DNA of 64,000 bases from Citrobacter farmeri (GCF_019048065.1 NZ_CP077291.1:682001-746000); one strand, 5' to 3'; counted from the first letter of the stretch, positions 35,083-44,920 are shown. Notes: generated by a model not told the origin, from the sequence alone. Made by a program: numbers and translations.

Positions 35083-36133
35083 CACCCTGGCGCGCGTATT
35101 CACGCCACATGACAATATCGTCTATACGGCCAACGACTTTCGCCAGACGTTGCGCATAGCCGTTGCGGGGACGATCGCGCTGAGCATTTCGACCTTTTAC
35201 AACGTCCAGTACGGCGTGTTTTTTGTGGTGTATCCGCTGATGCTAATGTCGCTGGTGCCGGTGTTCAATCGCCATGTGGCGCGGCAGTTTGTGTTCAGTG
35301 CGGCGGTGAACTGCGTCGAAATGGTGCTGATTGTCGGTTATCTCTCGCAGTGGCCTGTGATCATGACGCTGGTGGTGTTTGGTCTGTACGTCATGCGCTT
35401 TCGCTTTATGAGCAAGGGACCGCTGTTTCTGTTGGGGTCAATGGGCGTGGTTTGCCAGAGCACGATGCTCAACTTTATGAGCTATCCCACCACTGACTGG
35501 CACACGCTGATGTTTTCTAACATGGAAGCCTGCGTGATGGCAGTGGCGCTGAGCGCGCTGCTGCATTATCTGATCCCCGACGTGGAACCACGCAAACCGC
35601 CGCCGCGCATTGAGAAAAATGACGCCCGTATTCGCCACGAATCGCTGCTTTCCGGAAGCGTGGCGACGATGATTTTTATCATCTTTCAGGTCTGCGATCT
35701 GAGTGATTCGCTGTCGGCGCTGATGGCGGGGATTTTGATTCTGTTTCCCATGCATTATCGCGGCGCGGTCCTGAGTTCAATCTGGCGCGTCGTCGGCGTG
35801 GTGCTGGCCTGTCTCTACATCCTGGTGGTGCAGTTACTTATTTATGATTTCAGTAACCATATGCTGCTGATGATGCCGCTGATTGGCCTCGGACTGGCCT
35901 TCAGCGCCCGTCTGCACGTGATGGAAAAAGTGGGGGCAGGCGTTGGCTTCGCCAGCATCACCACCATCGGCATTATGTTCGGCCAGAACCTGCACCCGGA
36001 CAGCGATTTAGTGTTCAGCGATCTGTATCGCATCGCCTCAGTCACTGTGGCGCTGGTGGCAACGTTGACGATGGTCTTTCTGGTCCACCGCGTGCTCAAC
36101 TGCTTTGCGGCAACGCGGTTTGTGGTGGAGTGA
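35072..36133 (+). CDS. DUF2955/FUSC-like inner-membrane pump component
   Basis: 353 residues from an ATG at 35072 that overlaps the HlyD gene by 11 bp; the longer upstream frame has no family sequence. Ten or so membrane helices in two blocks separated by a charged cytoplasmic loop (PDVEPRKPPPRIEKNDARIRH), as in the fusaric-acid-resistance/AaeB-like group in which DUF2955 falls. With the adjacent HlyD protein it would export an aromatic acid or drug. No outer membrane factor gene is next to it, so TolC is the probable channel. Confidence 0.8.
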   Translation: MSINTLARVFTPHDNIVYTANDFRQTLRIAVAGTIALSISTFYNVQYGVFFVVYPLMLMSLVPVFNRHVARQFVFSAAVNCVEMVLIVGYLSQWPVIMTLVVFGLYVMRFRFMSKGPLFLLGSMGVVCQSTMLNFMSYPTTDWHTLMFSNMEACVMAVALSALLHYLIPDVEPRKPPPRIEKNDARIRHESLLSGSVATMIFIIFQVCDLSDSLSALMAGILILFPMHYRGAVLSSIWRVVGVVLACLYILVVQLLIYDFSNHMLLMMPLIGLGLAFSARLHVMEKVGAGVGFASITTIGIMFGQNLHPDSDLVFSDLYRIASVTVALVATLTMVFLVHRVLNCFAATRFVVE

Positions 36134-36154
36134 ATTGGGTATTCAGGAATACTC

Positions 36155-36187
36155 GAAAAAAGAGTACCCATCACATTGTGATGGGTA
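36155..36187 (-). terminator. Terminator for the orphan membrane gene
   Basis: TACCCATCAC-ATT-GTGATGGGTA is a perfect 10-bp stem (36165-36187). On the minus strand it is followed by CTCTTTTTTCG, the U-run of a terminator. It sits in the gap between converging genes and may also stop plus-strand transcripts. Confidence 0.75.
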
Positions 36188-36197
36188 TAAATTAATC

Positions 36198-36872
36198 TTA
36201 ATCAAACCTCATATTCTTAATAATATTCTCAATATATTCCTCTGGCTCTGTCTTGGTTTTTTCTTTTATTTCTATGTATTTTGATTTGTCAATTTTTAAA
36301 GTTATTTCTTCTTTTTTATTATTGATAAATGGCGTGATGAAGAATGCTATTAAAAATATAATGGCAAATTCTTTATATCCTGGCTTTTTTCTGAGTAAAA
36401 ATGGTATTTTTATAAAAAAGTTTGATATGATAATCATGGATAAAAAAACCATGGCAAGAAATGTAAATTTTACCGCATATTTTCTATAATACTCACCACT
36501 TTCAAAAAGGTATCCTATAAACCCTGTGATGATACATAACATTATGGTGCCTGTCATGATAAAAAAAGCAGGTGAACATAATTGCTCAATTATGGTATGT
36601 AAGTCATTTAAGACATTATGAAAGTATTTTTCAAATCGTGAATTTAAAAGAAATGCACAAGTTATGGCTAAAGTGTACTCGATGAATAATATAAAGCTGA
36701 CAGGCTTAAGTGCAAAGAAACTGATTTCGGTGGAATAAAATACATCCAACTGTAGATAGTATGGCAGTAATAAGTTAATTTCCATGAGTGCAGAACAGAA
36801 AAAACCTAGGGAAATATAAGATATATACCCATCAGTCTTTATTGGAATGTATTTTCTTATTGTCTGTATCAT
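36198..36872 (-). CDS. AT-rich orphan membrane protein next to the restriction locus
   Basis: 224 residues I do not recognise. About five membrane helices (SLGFFCSALMEINLLLPYYL, SFILFIEYTLAITCAFLL, FFIMTGTIMLCIITGFIGYLF, FTFLAMVFLSMIIISNFFI, FAIIFLIAFFITPFI) and a lysine/glutamate-rich cytoplasmic tail of about 45 residues (KKEEITLKIDKSKYIEIKEK). The base composition is far more AT-rich than its neighbours, a sign of recent transfer. It lies 76 bp downstream of hsdR and is oriented with it. A role in defence is possible by location only. Confidence 0.6.
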   Translation of the reverse strand: MIQTIRKYIPIKTDGYISYISLGFFCSALMEINLLLPYYLQLDVFYSTEISFFALKPVSFILFIEYTLAITCAFLLNSRFEKYFHNVLNDLHTIIEQLCSPAFFIMTGTIMLCIITGFIGYLFESGEYYRKYAVKFTFLAMVFLSMIIISNFFIKIPFLLRKKPGYKEFAIIFLIAFFITPFINNKKEEITLKIDKSKYIEIKEKTKTEPEEYIENIIKNMRFD

Positions 36873-36948
36873 ATTTCATTTTCCTGTACTTTTTTGATGC
36901 CTGAGTATACAGCATAAATTAATTAGTATTGGGGTTCGAATAAACGGA

Positions 36949-39900
36949 TTAACCATTATTTATGACAGGCGACGCCATTTTCTCTATCACCATGTCAAAC
37001 ATCAGGCGGGCGAAACCTTGTGCCCGTGTTGGATCCGACAAATATTGCATCATAAATTCCTGTTGCGCATCGTTACTGTCCATCACCGCATTGTCCACAG
37101 CCTGATAAAAATCGCCCAGAATGGCCTGTTCGGGAGCATTATTTTTTATTTGCATCATTACGGTCTTATTTTCCGCAATTTTATTTTGGATAGTCATCAC
37201 GCTGTTGATCAGGTCATTTTCGGTCAGATGGTCGGTAATAAACAGTTCATTCATGCGTGACAGCACCTGAGAGAGATATTCTTCTTGTTTGTCTTTGGGT
37301 TTCGCCGTACCGACAGCACTGTTGGGATCGAGCGTATAATCCGGCGCATTTTCCTGTAATTTCAGATGCTGTTCGTGGATCTTCGATAAACGGTAATGGC
37401 TCATCTCGACATTGGTGAGGTCAATCTCGTCTTCTTCCAACGGTTGTTCACGCAGCAAAGGGCGCAAATGGCGCGCGAACAGACTGAGTTTTTCCAGTGA
37501 GGGATCGTCATACTCCACGATCTGCGAGATAAACTCATAAAAGCGCACGAAGCTGCCCAGATCTTTTCTAAAAATCTCCAGCCGATCTTTCTCCTGTTTA
37601 CAGCTTTTAAAACTGTTTTCCGCATTGGTGATCAGTACCGTATCGCCGGTTTTCTTCGTACGTTCAAACATCTCTTTCGCCATCAGATACGCATCGATCG
37701 CGAGGGCATAACGCTTTTGCCAGCGTTCGACGGCAGGACGGCAAAGATTACTGATTGCCGCGTTGGAGCGGTTTTTGGCAAAGAACGCTTCGCAAAGTTG
37801 TTCCACTTCATTCCACTGGAAGATCTGACTCGCGCGTAATTTTTCGAAGAGATCAAATACCAACGCAGGATCGCTGACATCGGTCAGTTCGGCGGTCTGA
37901 TAATAGGGCTGAAATGCGTCGAGGATATCCTGTGGTTCATTGTAAAAATCAAGCACGAACGTGCCGGATTCGGCCTTTCCGGGATAGGTGCGATTCAGTC
38001 GTGAAAGGGTTTGTACGCATTCAACGCCGCCGAGGGCTTTATCAACATACATTGCGCATAATTTAGGTTGATCAAAACCGGTCTGGAACTTATTGGCGAC
38101 CAGCATCACCTGATAATCATCGCTATCGAACGCTTTACGCATCTCACGGCCATTCAGCCCCGGATTCATGTTTATTTCCGTGAACTTCTGGTTTAGTAAT
38201 GCTTCGCTGTGATGGTCGTTCTCCTGGAACTCGACTTCACCGGAAAACGCCACCATGGCGCTGATTTTGGTATAGCGGTTTTCGGCGATGTACCGATCAA
38301 AGGCCAGCTTGTAACGAACCGCTGCCTTACGTGAACTGGTGACAACCATCGCTTTTGCCTGTCCGCCAAGCAGGTTCATCACGTGCTTACGGAAGTGTTC
38401 AACAATGACCTTCACCTTTTGCGACACGTTATGATCGTGGAGTATCACCCACTGATTCAGCTTCACCTTCGCACGTTTGCTGTCGACTTCCCTGTCACCA
38501 TTTTCCAGTTTTTGCAGAAGCTGATATGCCACTTTGTAATTGGTGTAGTTTTTAAGAACGTCGAGAATAAAACCCTCTTCAATCGCCTGTCGCATGGTAT
38601 AGACGTGAAATGCCGCAGGTTTATTTGTTCGGGAAGGCGGCTCATCAGGATGCGGAATGCGGCCAAACAGTTCCAGAGTTTTCGATTTTGGTGTGGCGGT
38701 AAACGCGTAGTAATTCAGATTACGGCTACTGCGCCGCGACGCTATCGTGGCATTCAGGCTGTCTTCCGCAGAGAGCACCGTATCGTCGTCCTTATCTTCA
38801 AGCATCAATACTTCTTTTAGCTGGCGCGCAGTGCTGCCACTTTGTGATGAGTGCGCTTCATCAGCAATCACGGCATATCTGCGCTGCCTGAGGCTGACGC
38901 TGTTTTCGATGGCTTTAAGCACAAATGGAAAGGTCTGGATAGTCACGATAATAATGGGTTGTGAGTGTTCTAACGCACTGGCCAGTTTCTCTGATTTGGA
39001 ACCATCACCTTCTTTGTTGTTGATTCGTCCAACCACGCCATCCGCGTGTTCAAACTGATAAATTGTGTCCTGGAGCTGATCGTCGAGCACGGTACGGTCA
39101 GTGACGACAATGACCGAGTGGAACAACTTCTCGCCGCGAGTATCGTACAAACGGGAAAGCTGATGCGCCGTCCACGCGATGGAGTTGGATTTACCGGAAC
39201 CCGCGCTGTGCTGAATCAGGTATTTGTTGCCGGTTCCCTCGACCGCTGCGGCCTGTAGCAGTTGGTTGACCACATCCCATTGGTGATAGCGCGGGAAGAT
39301 CAGGCTCTCTTTTTTGTACTTCTGCCCATTCCAGTCCTCTTTTTCTTCGATTTGCAGATGCACGAAACTAGAGAGGATTTTCAGGAGGTTATCCGGCAGC
39401 AGCACTTCATTCCACAGATAGTCGGTCGCATAGCGGCCAGCCTCTTCCGGGATCTCATTGCCTGCGCCGCCTGCTTTGGTACCTTTGTTGAACGGCAGAA
39501 AGAAGGTGTCGTCACCCGTGAGTTTGGTCGTCATGTAAACGTCAAACTGGCTGACGGCGAAGTGTACCAGCGCCCCGCGCTTAAAGGTCAGCAGCGGCTC
39601 GGGCTTATTGGTCGCGGGATCTTTCGGCAGCCGGGTCTTCTTATACTGCGTGATGGCGTTCTGTACCGCCTGCTTAAATTCGGATTTCAGCTCCAGCGTG
39701 GCAATCGGCAGGCCGTTGATAAACAGTACTAAATCGATGCGCCAGCGTTTCGCTTTCAGGTCATTTTCCTGGGGAGTGTTGGCGTACGGGCTGTATACCA
39801 GCTCCGGTACGATACGACAGATATTCTGCCGATAGCGCATCAGGGTATCCGGATTCAGGTTGTGCTCGGGTTTAAACTGGCAGAGAAAAAAGCGGGCGTT

Positions 39901-40218
39901 GCGGATCTTCAGACCGTGACGCAGTACGCCGAGCGTACCCCAGCAACGCGACTGCCTGTCGGTGGCGTTGATATCGGCTTTTTTGAGTTGCGAAACCAGC
40001 GCGTCGAGAAAATGGCGTTCGGTGTCATTCGGATACACCTTCGCAAACTTTTCCCACTCCTGCGGCTGGGTGGATTGCACGAATTGCAGCGTGTCCTGCA
40101 CGTAGAGCGCGCGTTCTCGATCATAACCGTCGCTTTTGCCGACAATCCAGCCGTTCGCGGCCATCTGGCGGATGATATCGTTTTGCAGGTTAATTTCGCG
40201 AGTGATGTCGGAGGTCAT
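36949..40218 (-). CDS. hsdR: Type I restriction enzyme R subunit (HsdR)
   Basis: 1089 residues. PD-(D/E)xK nuclease near the N-terminus (Asp162 in RIDLVLF, Glu176-Leu-Lys178), Walker A SAGSGKS at 338-344, DEAH at 453-456, and further SF2 helicase motifs (FTATPKS, FQTGFDQPKL, QTLSRLNR). It translocates and cuts DNA lacking the methylation mark. The ATG overlaps the hsdS stop (ATGA), so the order hsdM-hsdS-hsdR is a single operon, unlike E. coli K-12 where hsdR has its own promoter in front. Its activity depends on whether a functional HsdS is made. Confidence 0.92.
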   Translation of the reverse strand: MTSDITREINLQNDIIRQMAANGWIVGKSDGYDRERALYVQDTLQFVQSTQPQEWEKFAKVYPNDTERHFLDALVSQLKKADINATDRQSRCWGTLGVLRHGLKIRNARFFLCQFKPEHNLNPDTLMRYRQNICRIVPELVYSPYANTPQENDLKAKRWRIDLVLFINGLPIATLELKSEFKQAVQNAITQYKKTRLPKDPATNKPEPLLTFKRGALVHFAVSQFDVYMTTKLTGDDTFFLPFNKGTKAGGAGNEIPEEAGRYATDYLWNEVLLPDNLLKILSSFVHLQIEEKEDWNGQKYKKESLIFPRYHQWDVVNQLLQAAAVEGTGNKYLIQHSAGSGKSNSIAWTAHQLSRLYDTRGEKLFHSVIVVTDRTVLDDQLQDTIYQFEHADGVVGRINNKEGDGSKSEKLASALEHSQPIIIVTIQTFPFVLKAIENSVSLRQRRYAVIADEAHSSQSGSTARQLKEVLMLEDKDDDTVLSAEDSLNATIASRRSSRNLNYYAFTATPKSKTLELFGRIPHPDEPPSRTNKPAAFHVYTMRQAIEEGFILDVLKNYTNYKVAYQLLQKLENGDREVDSKRAKVKLNQWVILHDHNVSQKVKVIVEHFRKHVMNLLGGQAKAMVVTSSRKAAVRYKLAFDRYIAENRYTKISAMVAFSGEVEFQENDHHSEALLNQKFTEINMNPGLNGREMRKAFDSDDYQVMLVANKFQTGFDQPKLCAMYVDKALGGVECVQTLSRLNRTYPGKAESGTFVLDFYNEPQDILDAFQPYYQTAELTDVSDPALVFDLFEKLRASQIFQWNEVEQLCEAFFAKNRSNAAISNLCRPAVERWQKRYALAIDAYLMAKEMFERTKKTGDTVLITNAENSFKSCKQEKDRLEIFRKDLGSFVRFYEFISQIVEYDDPSLEKLSLFARHLRPLLREQPLEEDEIDLTNVEMSHYRLSKIHEQHLKLQENAPDYTLDPNSAVGTAKPKDKQEEYLSQVLSRMNELFITDHLTENDLINSVMTIQNKIAENKTVMMQIKNNAPEQAILGDFYQAVDNAVMDSNDAQQEFMMQYLSDPTRAQGFARLMFDMVIEKMASPVINNG

Positions 40219-41611
40219 ACCGTGGCCTCCATTTCGGCTGTGGTTTGCGATTGCTCGCTGGGGGCGTGCCAGTTACGGACGTCGATTTTGCCAGTGACGA
40301 CAGCAGAGATAAGGGCGGTGCGGCGTTCTTTGAGGAGATCGATTTGCAGGAGTTGTTTTTCGATTAGGATATCGATTTTTGTAATCCTCTGATCAAGATA
40401 TTTTGCAATATGGTTTTGTTCGTCAGACGATGGGAGCCAGCATGAAATATTTCGAAGAATAGCTTGGGTTATACTATATACTTTAACACCTTTAACAGAA
40501 TATCGTATTTGTGCTCTTAACTCTTGAGAGTTTAAAAGGTAAGCATAATAACGATAGTTTTCTCGATTGTATAACCGTGCAATTATTGTATGGTAACCAG
40601 CAAATACAATATCACTGCTTACTAATTGAGAAAAATTTCCGGCCCCTTCGATGTCTTCAGATGTGTCTGCAAAAATAATATCTCCCTTATATAGTAAGGA
40701 GTTTTTGTTATTTTTTAGATATGATTCATTAACACATTTCAGTTTGTGAATTTTAGTGTTTACTTCAAAGTGGTATTTAGAATGTATTTCTCCATAGTTT
40801 ATGCAAGGAATACCTTCATCCTGAAGGTTCTCTTTTGTAATTGTTAACCCTTTATCAAAATTGAACATATAGCGAAATTTGTTTAAAGTCCAATGTAAGG
40901 GTTTTTTCTGCTGGTATTCCATTCCAGAATCTTTCATCTGCACATCAGGATTTAGCCCTTTGGTTACTGCGTGGCTAATCACTGCCTGACGTTTTTCTTT
41001 TAGCAGTTCAATAAGTTGTTGTTGTTTTTCGATAAGGATATCGATTTTTGCGGTTTCGTGATCGAGAAAGTCAGCTATTTGTTGTTGCTCATTTTTTTAG
41101 GAAGTAATAATGGTGATGATGCTAATTTTTCAACAGTATAGTGAGCGATAGTCGCTTTGTTACAAATGATATTTATAAAATCTGTTGATTTTAGAAACGT
41201 GATCCAGTATTGGAAAAATGTGGCTGAATTATTTTTTTGGGGTCTAACTCGATTAATTGCATTTTGTATGTAACATTGATTCATTTGACCAAGCCATAAA
41301 GCAGATCGACCAACATCACCACCCTCGCTAACCAGAATGTCATTATATTCCAATAACAGTTTCTTTTTCTCTTCTCGTGAGAACCACATTGAATCAACAG
41401 TATGTAAATCCAATCCTGAAACCTGGATGTTTTGTGCTTTAAGATACGGCTCAAAACTATCAAAATATGAGTTTTTCTCTTTTTGAAGCATCTTTCCTAA
41501 AGTAATAGAATAACCATATTTGACCTGCGAAAATTTCCAATGCTCGGGTATCTCCCCCAACCACTCCACCCCAGAATCCTTATACTCTGGATACGCCTTA
41601 TATTTAGCCAT
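40215..41611 (-). pseudogene. hsdS: Type I specificity subunit (HsdS), split by a -1 frameshift in an A7 tract
   Basis: Two reading frames make up one HsdS. The first (41611-41075) begins YPEYKDSGVEWLGEIPEHW and holds target domain 1, ending LLLPKKMSNNK-stop. The second, on the shifted frame, continues KNEQQQIADFLDHETAKID, the central helix, then target domain 2 and the C-terminal helix to 40215. The break is at seven A residues on the minus strand (about 41093-41099); one more A restores a 465-residue HsdS of normal length. The second frame has no ribosome site. This can be a real mutation, a phase-variable tract, slippage expression, or a sequencing error. The variable domains are AT-rich. 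Confidence 0.8.
40352..40381. repeat. Repeat within hsdS, copy 1 (copy 2 at 41021-41050)
   Basis: A 30-bp segment recurs at 41021-41050 with one difference, in direct orientation about 670 bp apart. It encodes IDILIEKQ in the two conserved helices of HsdS. Such repeats allow recombination that swaps or loses target domain 2. Confidence 0.8.
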
Positions 41612-43953
41612 CAGGAGTGTACCTCCCGCAGCAGTTGCATAATCTCGACGCTTACCGCATCGAGATCGACATCAATCTCCTCCAGCGATCGTGGTGGCGT
41701 ATAGACGTAAAAGTGACGGTTAAAGGGGATCTCATAACCGACAATGCCGATCTCACCGTCGAGGGCGTCGCGCTTGTCGGCGTTGATCCATGCGTCGGGC
41801 ACGTGGGGCAGCACTTCCGCTTTGACGTAATTCTCGATCAGGTCGCTGGTAGAAATGGCCGGTTTAAGCGGCACGTTTTCGTTATCGCGTAGTTCCCCGT
41901 CCTGCTCAAATTCGACGACCTGTCCACGATAATTAAACGCGCCGTATAACGGCTGTGGGTCTTCTTTTATGACCTTTTTCACCACCGGCTCCGCATCGGG
42001 GTTGCGGGTGGTGATGGCATCGATAAACTGCTTTTGCTCTCTGGTATCCAGCTTTACGCCGGCGGGTTTAAGCGCGTTTTTTAAGTCAGTCTGGAACTGA
42101 TTAAAGTTATTGCTGGCAGCGTGGCATCCCCCCTCCGTCGTGCCAAACGCGGCCTGTAAAACACGCGCTTTCGTCATCAGTTCGCGCTGCGTCAACCACA
42201 GCTTGCTGTCGAGCAGATCTTTGATTTGCTTCTCTTTCAGCTCGGCAAACTCGGTTTTGATAAGCGCGCGGGCTTCGGCTTCCAGCGCAGAAAAATCGCC
42301 GTAATTATCCGCATGCCAGTGGGCGGCAAAGGCGTCAAACAGGCATTCCATCGGCGCGTTGAAGGGTTTCGGTGCAAAGCGCAGCCTGGCGATGGCGTCA
42401 TCGGTAATCTGTGCTGACAGGCGCAGCGGGCGTTCAATGGTCAGTCGGCGATAACCGAAATCGGTGCAGTGAAAGAGCTTACTGGCGAAGGTTTTTGGCG
42501 CGTCTTTTTTGTCGGTCGCCTGGCGGCCACGGCTGGATTTTTGCTCCGGCGCTTTCTCCAGACCGAGAGCCTCCAGCGTGACAGTATCGATGGCCTCAAC
42601 ATCGCCAAAGGTACGAGCGAGCAGACGGATATGCTCGTCTTCCATCCGGTTACGCTTTGAGCCCAGAGACTTGCGCATTTTGCCGCACAGGTTGCTGCCA
42701 TCTATAAGCTGAACCTTGCCTTTGCGCTCAGGCGCTTTGTTGTTGCTAAGGATCCAGATGTAGGTGGCGATGCCAGTGTTATAAAACATCTCTGTTGGCA
42801 AGGCGATAATGCCTTCCAGCAGATCGGCTTCCAGAATATAGCGACGGATCTCGCTTTCACCGCTACCTGCGCCGCCGGTGAACAGCGGCGAACCGTTGAG
42901 GATGATGCCGATGCGCCCGCCGCCGCTTTTCGCGTCGCGCAGCTTGCTGATCAGATGCAGCAGAAAAAGCAGTGAACCGTCTGAAACGCGCGGGAGTCCG
43001 GGGCCGAAACGCCCATCAAACCCTTTTTGCTGGTGCTCGTTGTTGATGTCCCCTTCAATCTTTTTCCAGTCCACGCCAAACGGCGGGTTTGAGAGCATGT
43101 AGTCAAACTTCTCACCGGACAACTGATCGTTCGAGAGGGTATTGCCGAGCTTGATGCGGCTGACGTCCTGACCTTTGATCAGCATGTCCGCCTTACAGAT
43201 GGCCCAGGACTCCGGATTGAGTTCCTGCCCATAGGCGCGCATCACCGCGTTGGGGTTCAGTTCATGCAGGTATTCCATTCCGGACGAGAGGAAGCCGCCG
43301 GTGCCCGCGGTGGGATCGTAAAGTGTGCGAATGATGCCGTCTTTCGTCAGCACATCGTCGTCGCCGATAAAAACAAGAGACGTGGTCAGACGCACGATAT
43401 CGCGTGGAGTGAAATGTTCTCCGGCGGTCTCGTTGGAACCTTCCGCGAACCGGCGAATAAGTTCTTCAAAGATCAGACCCATTTCATGATTGGAAATGGC
43501 CTGCGGGCTTAAGTCGGTGGTCGCGAATTTTTGGACCACCTTGTAGAGCAGATTGGCTTCTTCCAGTTGGCCGACAAACTCGCTGAATTTGAAGTGTTCG
43601 AAAATCTCACGGGCATCGGTGGAGAACGACTGCACGTATTTCTCCAGGTTAGCCTTGATACCGTTTTGCCCCATCTTGCTCAGAACCATGGGGGATGCAT
43701 TGAAGAAGGTGAGACCGTCCGCTGCGCGCAGGATCATTTTCTCCTGCGCCTCTTCCGGCAGCTTCATCGCGTAGACCTTTTGCGCCTGTTCAAGTACCGC
43801 TGGCTTGCTGCTTTCCAGCACGCATTCCAGTCGACGCAGAAGTGTAAAGGGGAGGATGATGCGACCGTATTGCGACTGTTTGAAGTCACCGCGCAGTAAA
43901 TCGGCGACAGACCACAGGAAAGCGGCTGTCTGGGAGAAGTTGCCAGGTGTCAT
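41611..43953 (-). CDS. hsdM: Type I modification subunit (HsdM), long form
   Basis: 780 residues. N-terminal helical domain ([16 protein letters not shown] onward, about 1-150) and N6-adenine methylase domain with DPTAGTGG (213-220) and NPPFG (289-293). The usual HsdM is about 500-530 residues; here some 250 extra C-terminal residues follow the methylase, including an acidic tail with [26 protein letters not shown]. This long branch is known in other type I systems. The TGA overlaps the hsdS ATG by one base (TGATG). AAGGAACGCATCT precedes the ATG. Confidence 0.9.
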   Translation of the reverse strand: MTPGNFSQTAAFLWSVADLLRGDFKQSQYGRIILPFTLLRRLECVLESSKPAVLEQAQKVYAMKLPEEAQEKMILRAADGLTFFNASPMVLSKMGQNGIKANLEKYVQSFSTDAREIFEHFKFSEFVGQLEEANLLYKVVQKFATTDLSPQAISNHEMGLIFEELIRRFAEGSNETAGEHFTPRDIVRLTTSLVFIGDDDVLTKDGIIRTLYDPTAGTGGFLSSGMEYLHELNPNAVMRAYGQELNPESWAICKADMLIKGQDVSRIKLGNTLSNDQLSGEKFDYMLSNPPFGVDWKKIEGDINNEHQQKGFDGRFGPGLPRVSDGSLLFLLHLISKLRDAKSGGGRIGIILNGSPLFTGGAGSGESEIRRYILEADLLEGIIALPTEMFYNTGIATYIWILSNNKAPERKGKVQLIDGSNLCGKMRKSLGSKRNRMEDEHIRLLARTFGDVEAIDTVTLEALGLEKAPEQKSSRGRQATDKKDAPKTFASKLFHCTDFGYRRLTIERPLRLSAQITDDAIARLRFAPKPFNAPMECLFDAFAAHWHADNYGDFSALEAEARALIKTEFAELKEKQIKDLLDSKLWLTQRELMTKARVLQAAFGTTEGGCHAASNNFNQFQTDLKNALKPAGVKLDTREQKQFIDAITTRNPDAEPVVKKVIKEDPQPLYGAFNYRGQVVEFEQDGELRDNENVPLKPAISTSDLIENYVKAEVLPHVPDAWINADKRDALDGEIGIVGYEIPFNRHFYVYTPPRSLEEIDVDLDAVSVEIMQLLREVHS

Positions 43954-44306
43954 AGATGCGTTCCTTGCCTGATGGATAGTCTTTATTTTCTTATGGGTAT
44001 TGGCGGCCTATTTTAAGCACAATTTTTATCGTAAGTTGATCATTTTATTGATAAAAATAAATAATTTTACTCAATGTGTGCTGGTGAAATATTGAGTTAA
44101 TTCATAAATGAATTGTTACTACAAATTACTGTATTAGTGGTTCATTTTTCTGGTGCGTAAGGACGTATTGATGGAGGTGAAGTTGATGATCCACAAACAA
44201 GCGCAGGCAGAGAATTGCGCAAAATGTGATGTTTTTTCCAACAGTATCGTTATACTCGTAGGATAATTGTATATACTTTTTTGTATATGCAATTAGGAAG
44301 CGTGAT
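43954..44306. other. 353-bp AT-rich divergent region between hsdM and brnT
   Basis: It carries the hsdM and brnTA promoters. Apart from the BrnA operator it contains AATTCAT-AA-ATGAATT (44099-44114), a perfect dyad, flanked by ACTCAAT (44069-44075) and ATTGAGT (44091-44097) as another inverted pair. No gene is supported here. Confidence 0.4.
44265..44294. promoter_or_regulatory. brnTA operator candidate
   Basis: AATTGTATATAC (44265-44276) and GTATATGCAATT (44283-44294) match as an inverted repeat at 11 of 12 positions around T6. It lies just before the brnT start and would overlap its promoter, as expected for autoregulation by BrnA. Confidence 0.6.
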
Positions 44307-44594
44307 ATGCCAACGGAGTTTGAATGGGATGCAAATAAGGCAAAAAGCAACGTCGGTAAACATGGTGTCCGTTTTGAAGATGCGATTCTGGTATTTGACG
44401 ATCCGCGACATCTGTCTCGTCAGGATCGCATAGAGAACGGGGAATATCGCTGGCAAACCCTTGGTCTCGTTCATAGCATCGTGGTCATCCTGGTTGCTCA
44501 CAGCATTCGGTTTGAAAGTGGTATTGAGGTCATTCGCATCATTAGCGCCCGAAAGGCGGATCGTAAAGAGAGGAATCGTTATGAGCATGGTTAA
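44307..44594 (+). CDS. brnT: BrnT-family toxin
   Basis: 95 residues with the family pattern FEWDANKAKSNVGKHGVRFED at the start and RIISARKADRKERNRYE at the end. BrnT has a RelE-like fold and acts as a ribonuclease that stops translation. AGGAAG precedes the ATG. The antitoxin gene overlaps its 3' end by 14 bp, the usual toxin-first order of this family. Confidence 0.88.
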   Translation: MPTEFEWDANKAKSNVGKHGVRFEDAILVFDDPRHLSRQDRIENGEYRWQTLGLVHSIVVILVAHSIRFESGIEVIRIISARKADRKERNRYEHG

Positions 44595-44883
44595 ACATAA
44601 ACGCGGCACGCAATCCGCGCTCAGTGCTCAGCATGAGGTTGAACTCAAGGCGCTGGCGAAGCAATCAGATGATGAAATTGATTACAGCGATATTCCCTTT
44701 TCGCCAGATGAGCAGTGGTCTGAAGCAGTACGCGGTAAGTTTTTTCGCCCCTTAAAGACCCAGGCGTCCGTACGTATTGACGCTGATGTGATGGAATGGC
44801 TGAAGCGCCCGGGGAAAGGGTATCAGACACGGCTTAACGCGATTTTGCGGGAGGCAATGCTGCGGGAACAAAACAAGAAATAG
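44581..44883 (+). CDS. brnA: BrnA-family antitoxin
   Basis: 100 residues from the ATG at 44581 after GAGAGGAATCGTT; a second ATG two codons on is possible. A disordered acidic middle (KQSDDEIDYSDIPFSPDEQWS) that would wrap the toxin and a C-terminal ribbon-helix-helix DNA-binding end (ASVRIDADVMEWLKRPGKGYQTRLNAILREAML). It neutralises BrnT and represses the operon. Confidence 0.85.
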   Translation: MSMVKHKRGTQSALSAQHEVELKALAKQSDDEIDYSDIPFSPDEQWSEAVRGKFFRPLKTQASVRIDADVMEWLKRPGKGYQTRLNAILREAMLREQNKK

Positions 44884-44920
44884 CCAGAACGTAGGTTTTA
44901 TGCCCGGGGGAGAACCGTAG

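Noticed and set aside
41090..41105. Programmed -1 ribosomal frameshift at the hsdS A7 tract, as in dnaX
   Set aside because: The preceding base is U rather than A, so the slippery heptamer is imperfect, and no clear stem or internal Shine-Dalgarno was identified. Kept only as one of several explanations.
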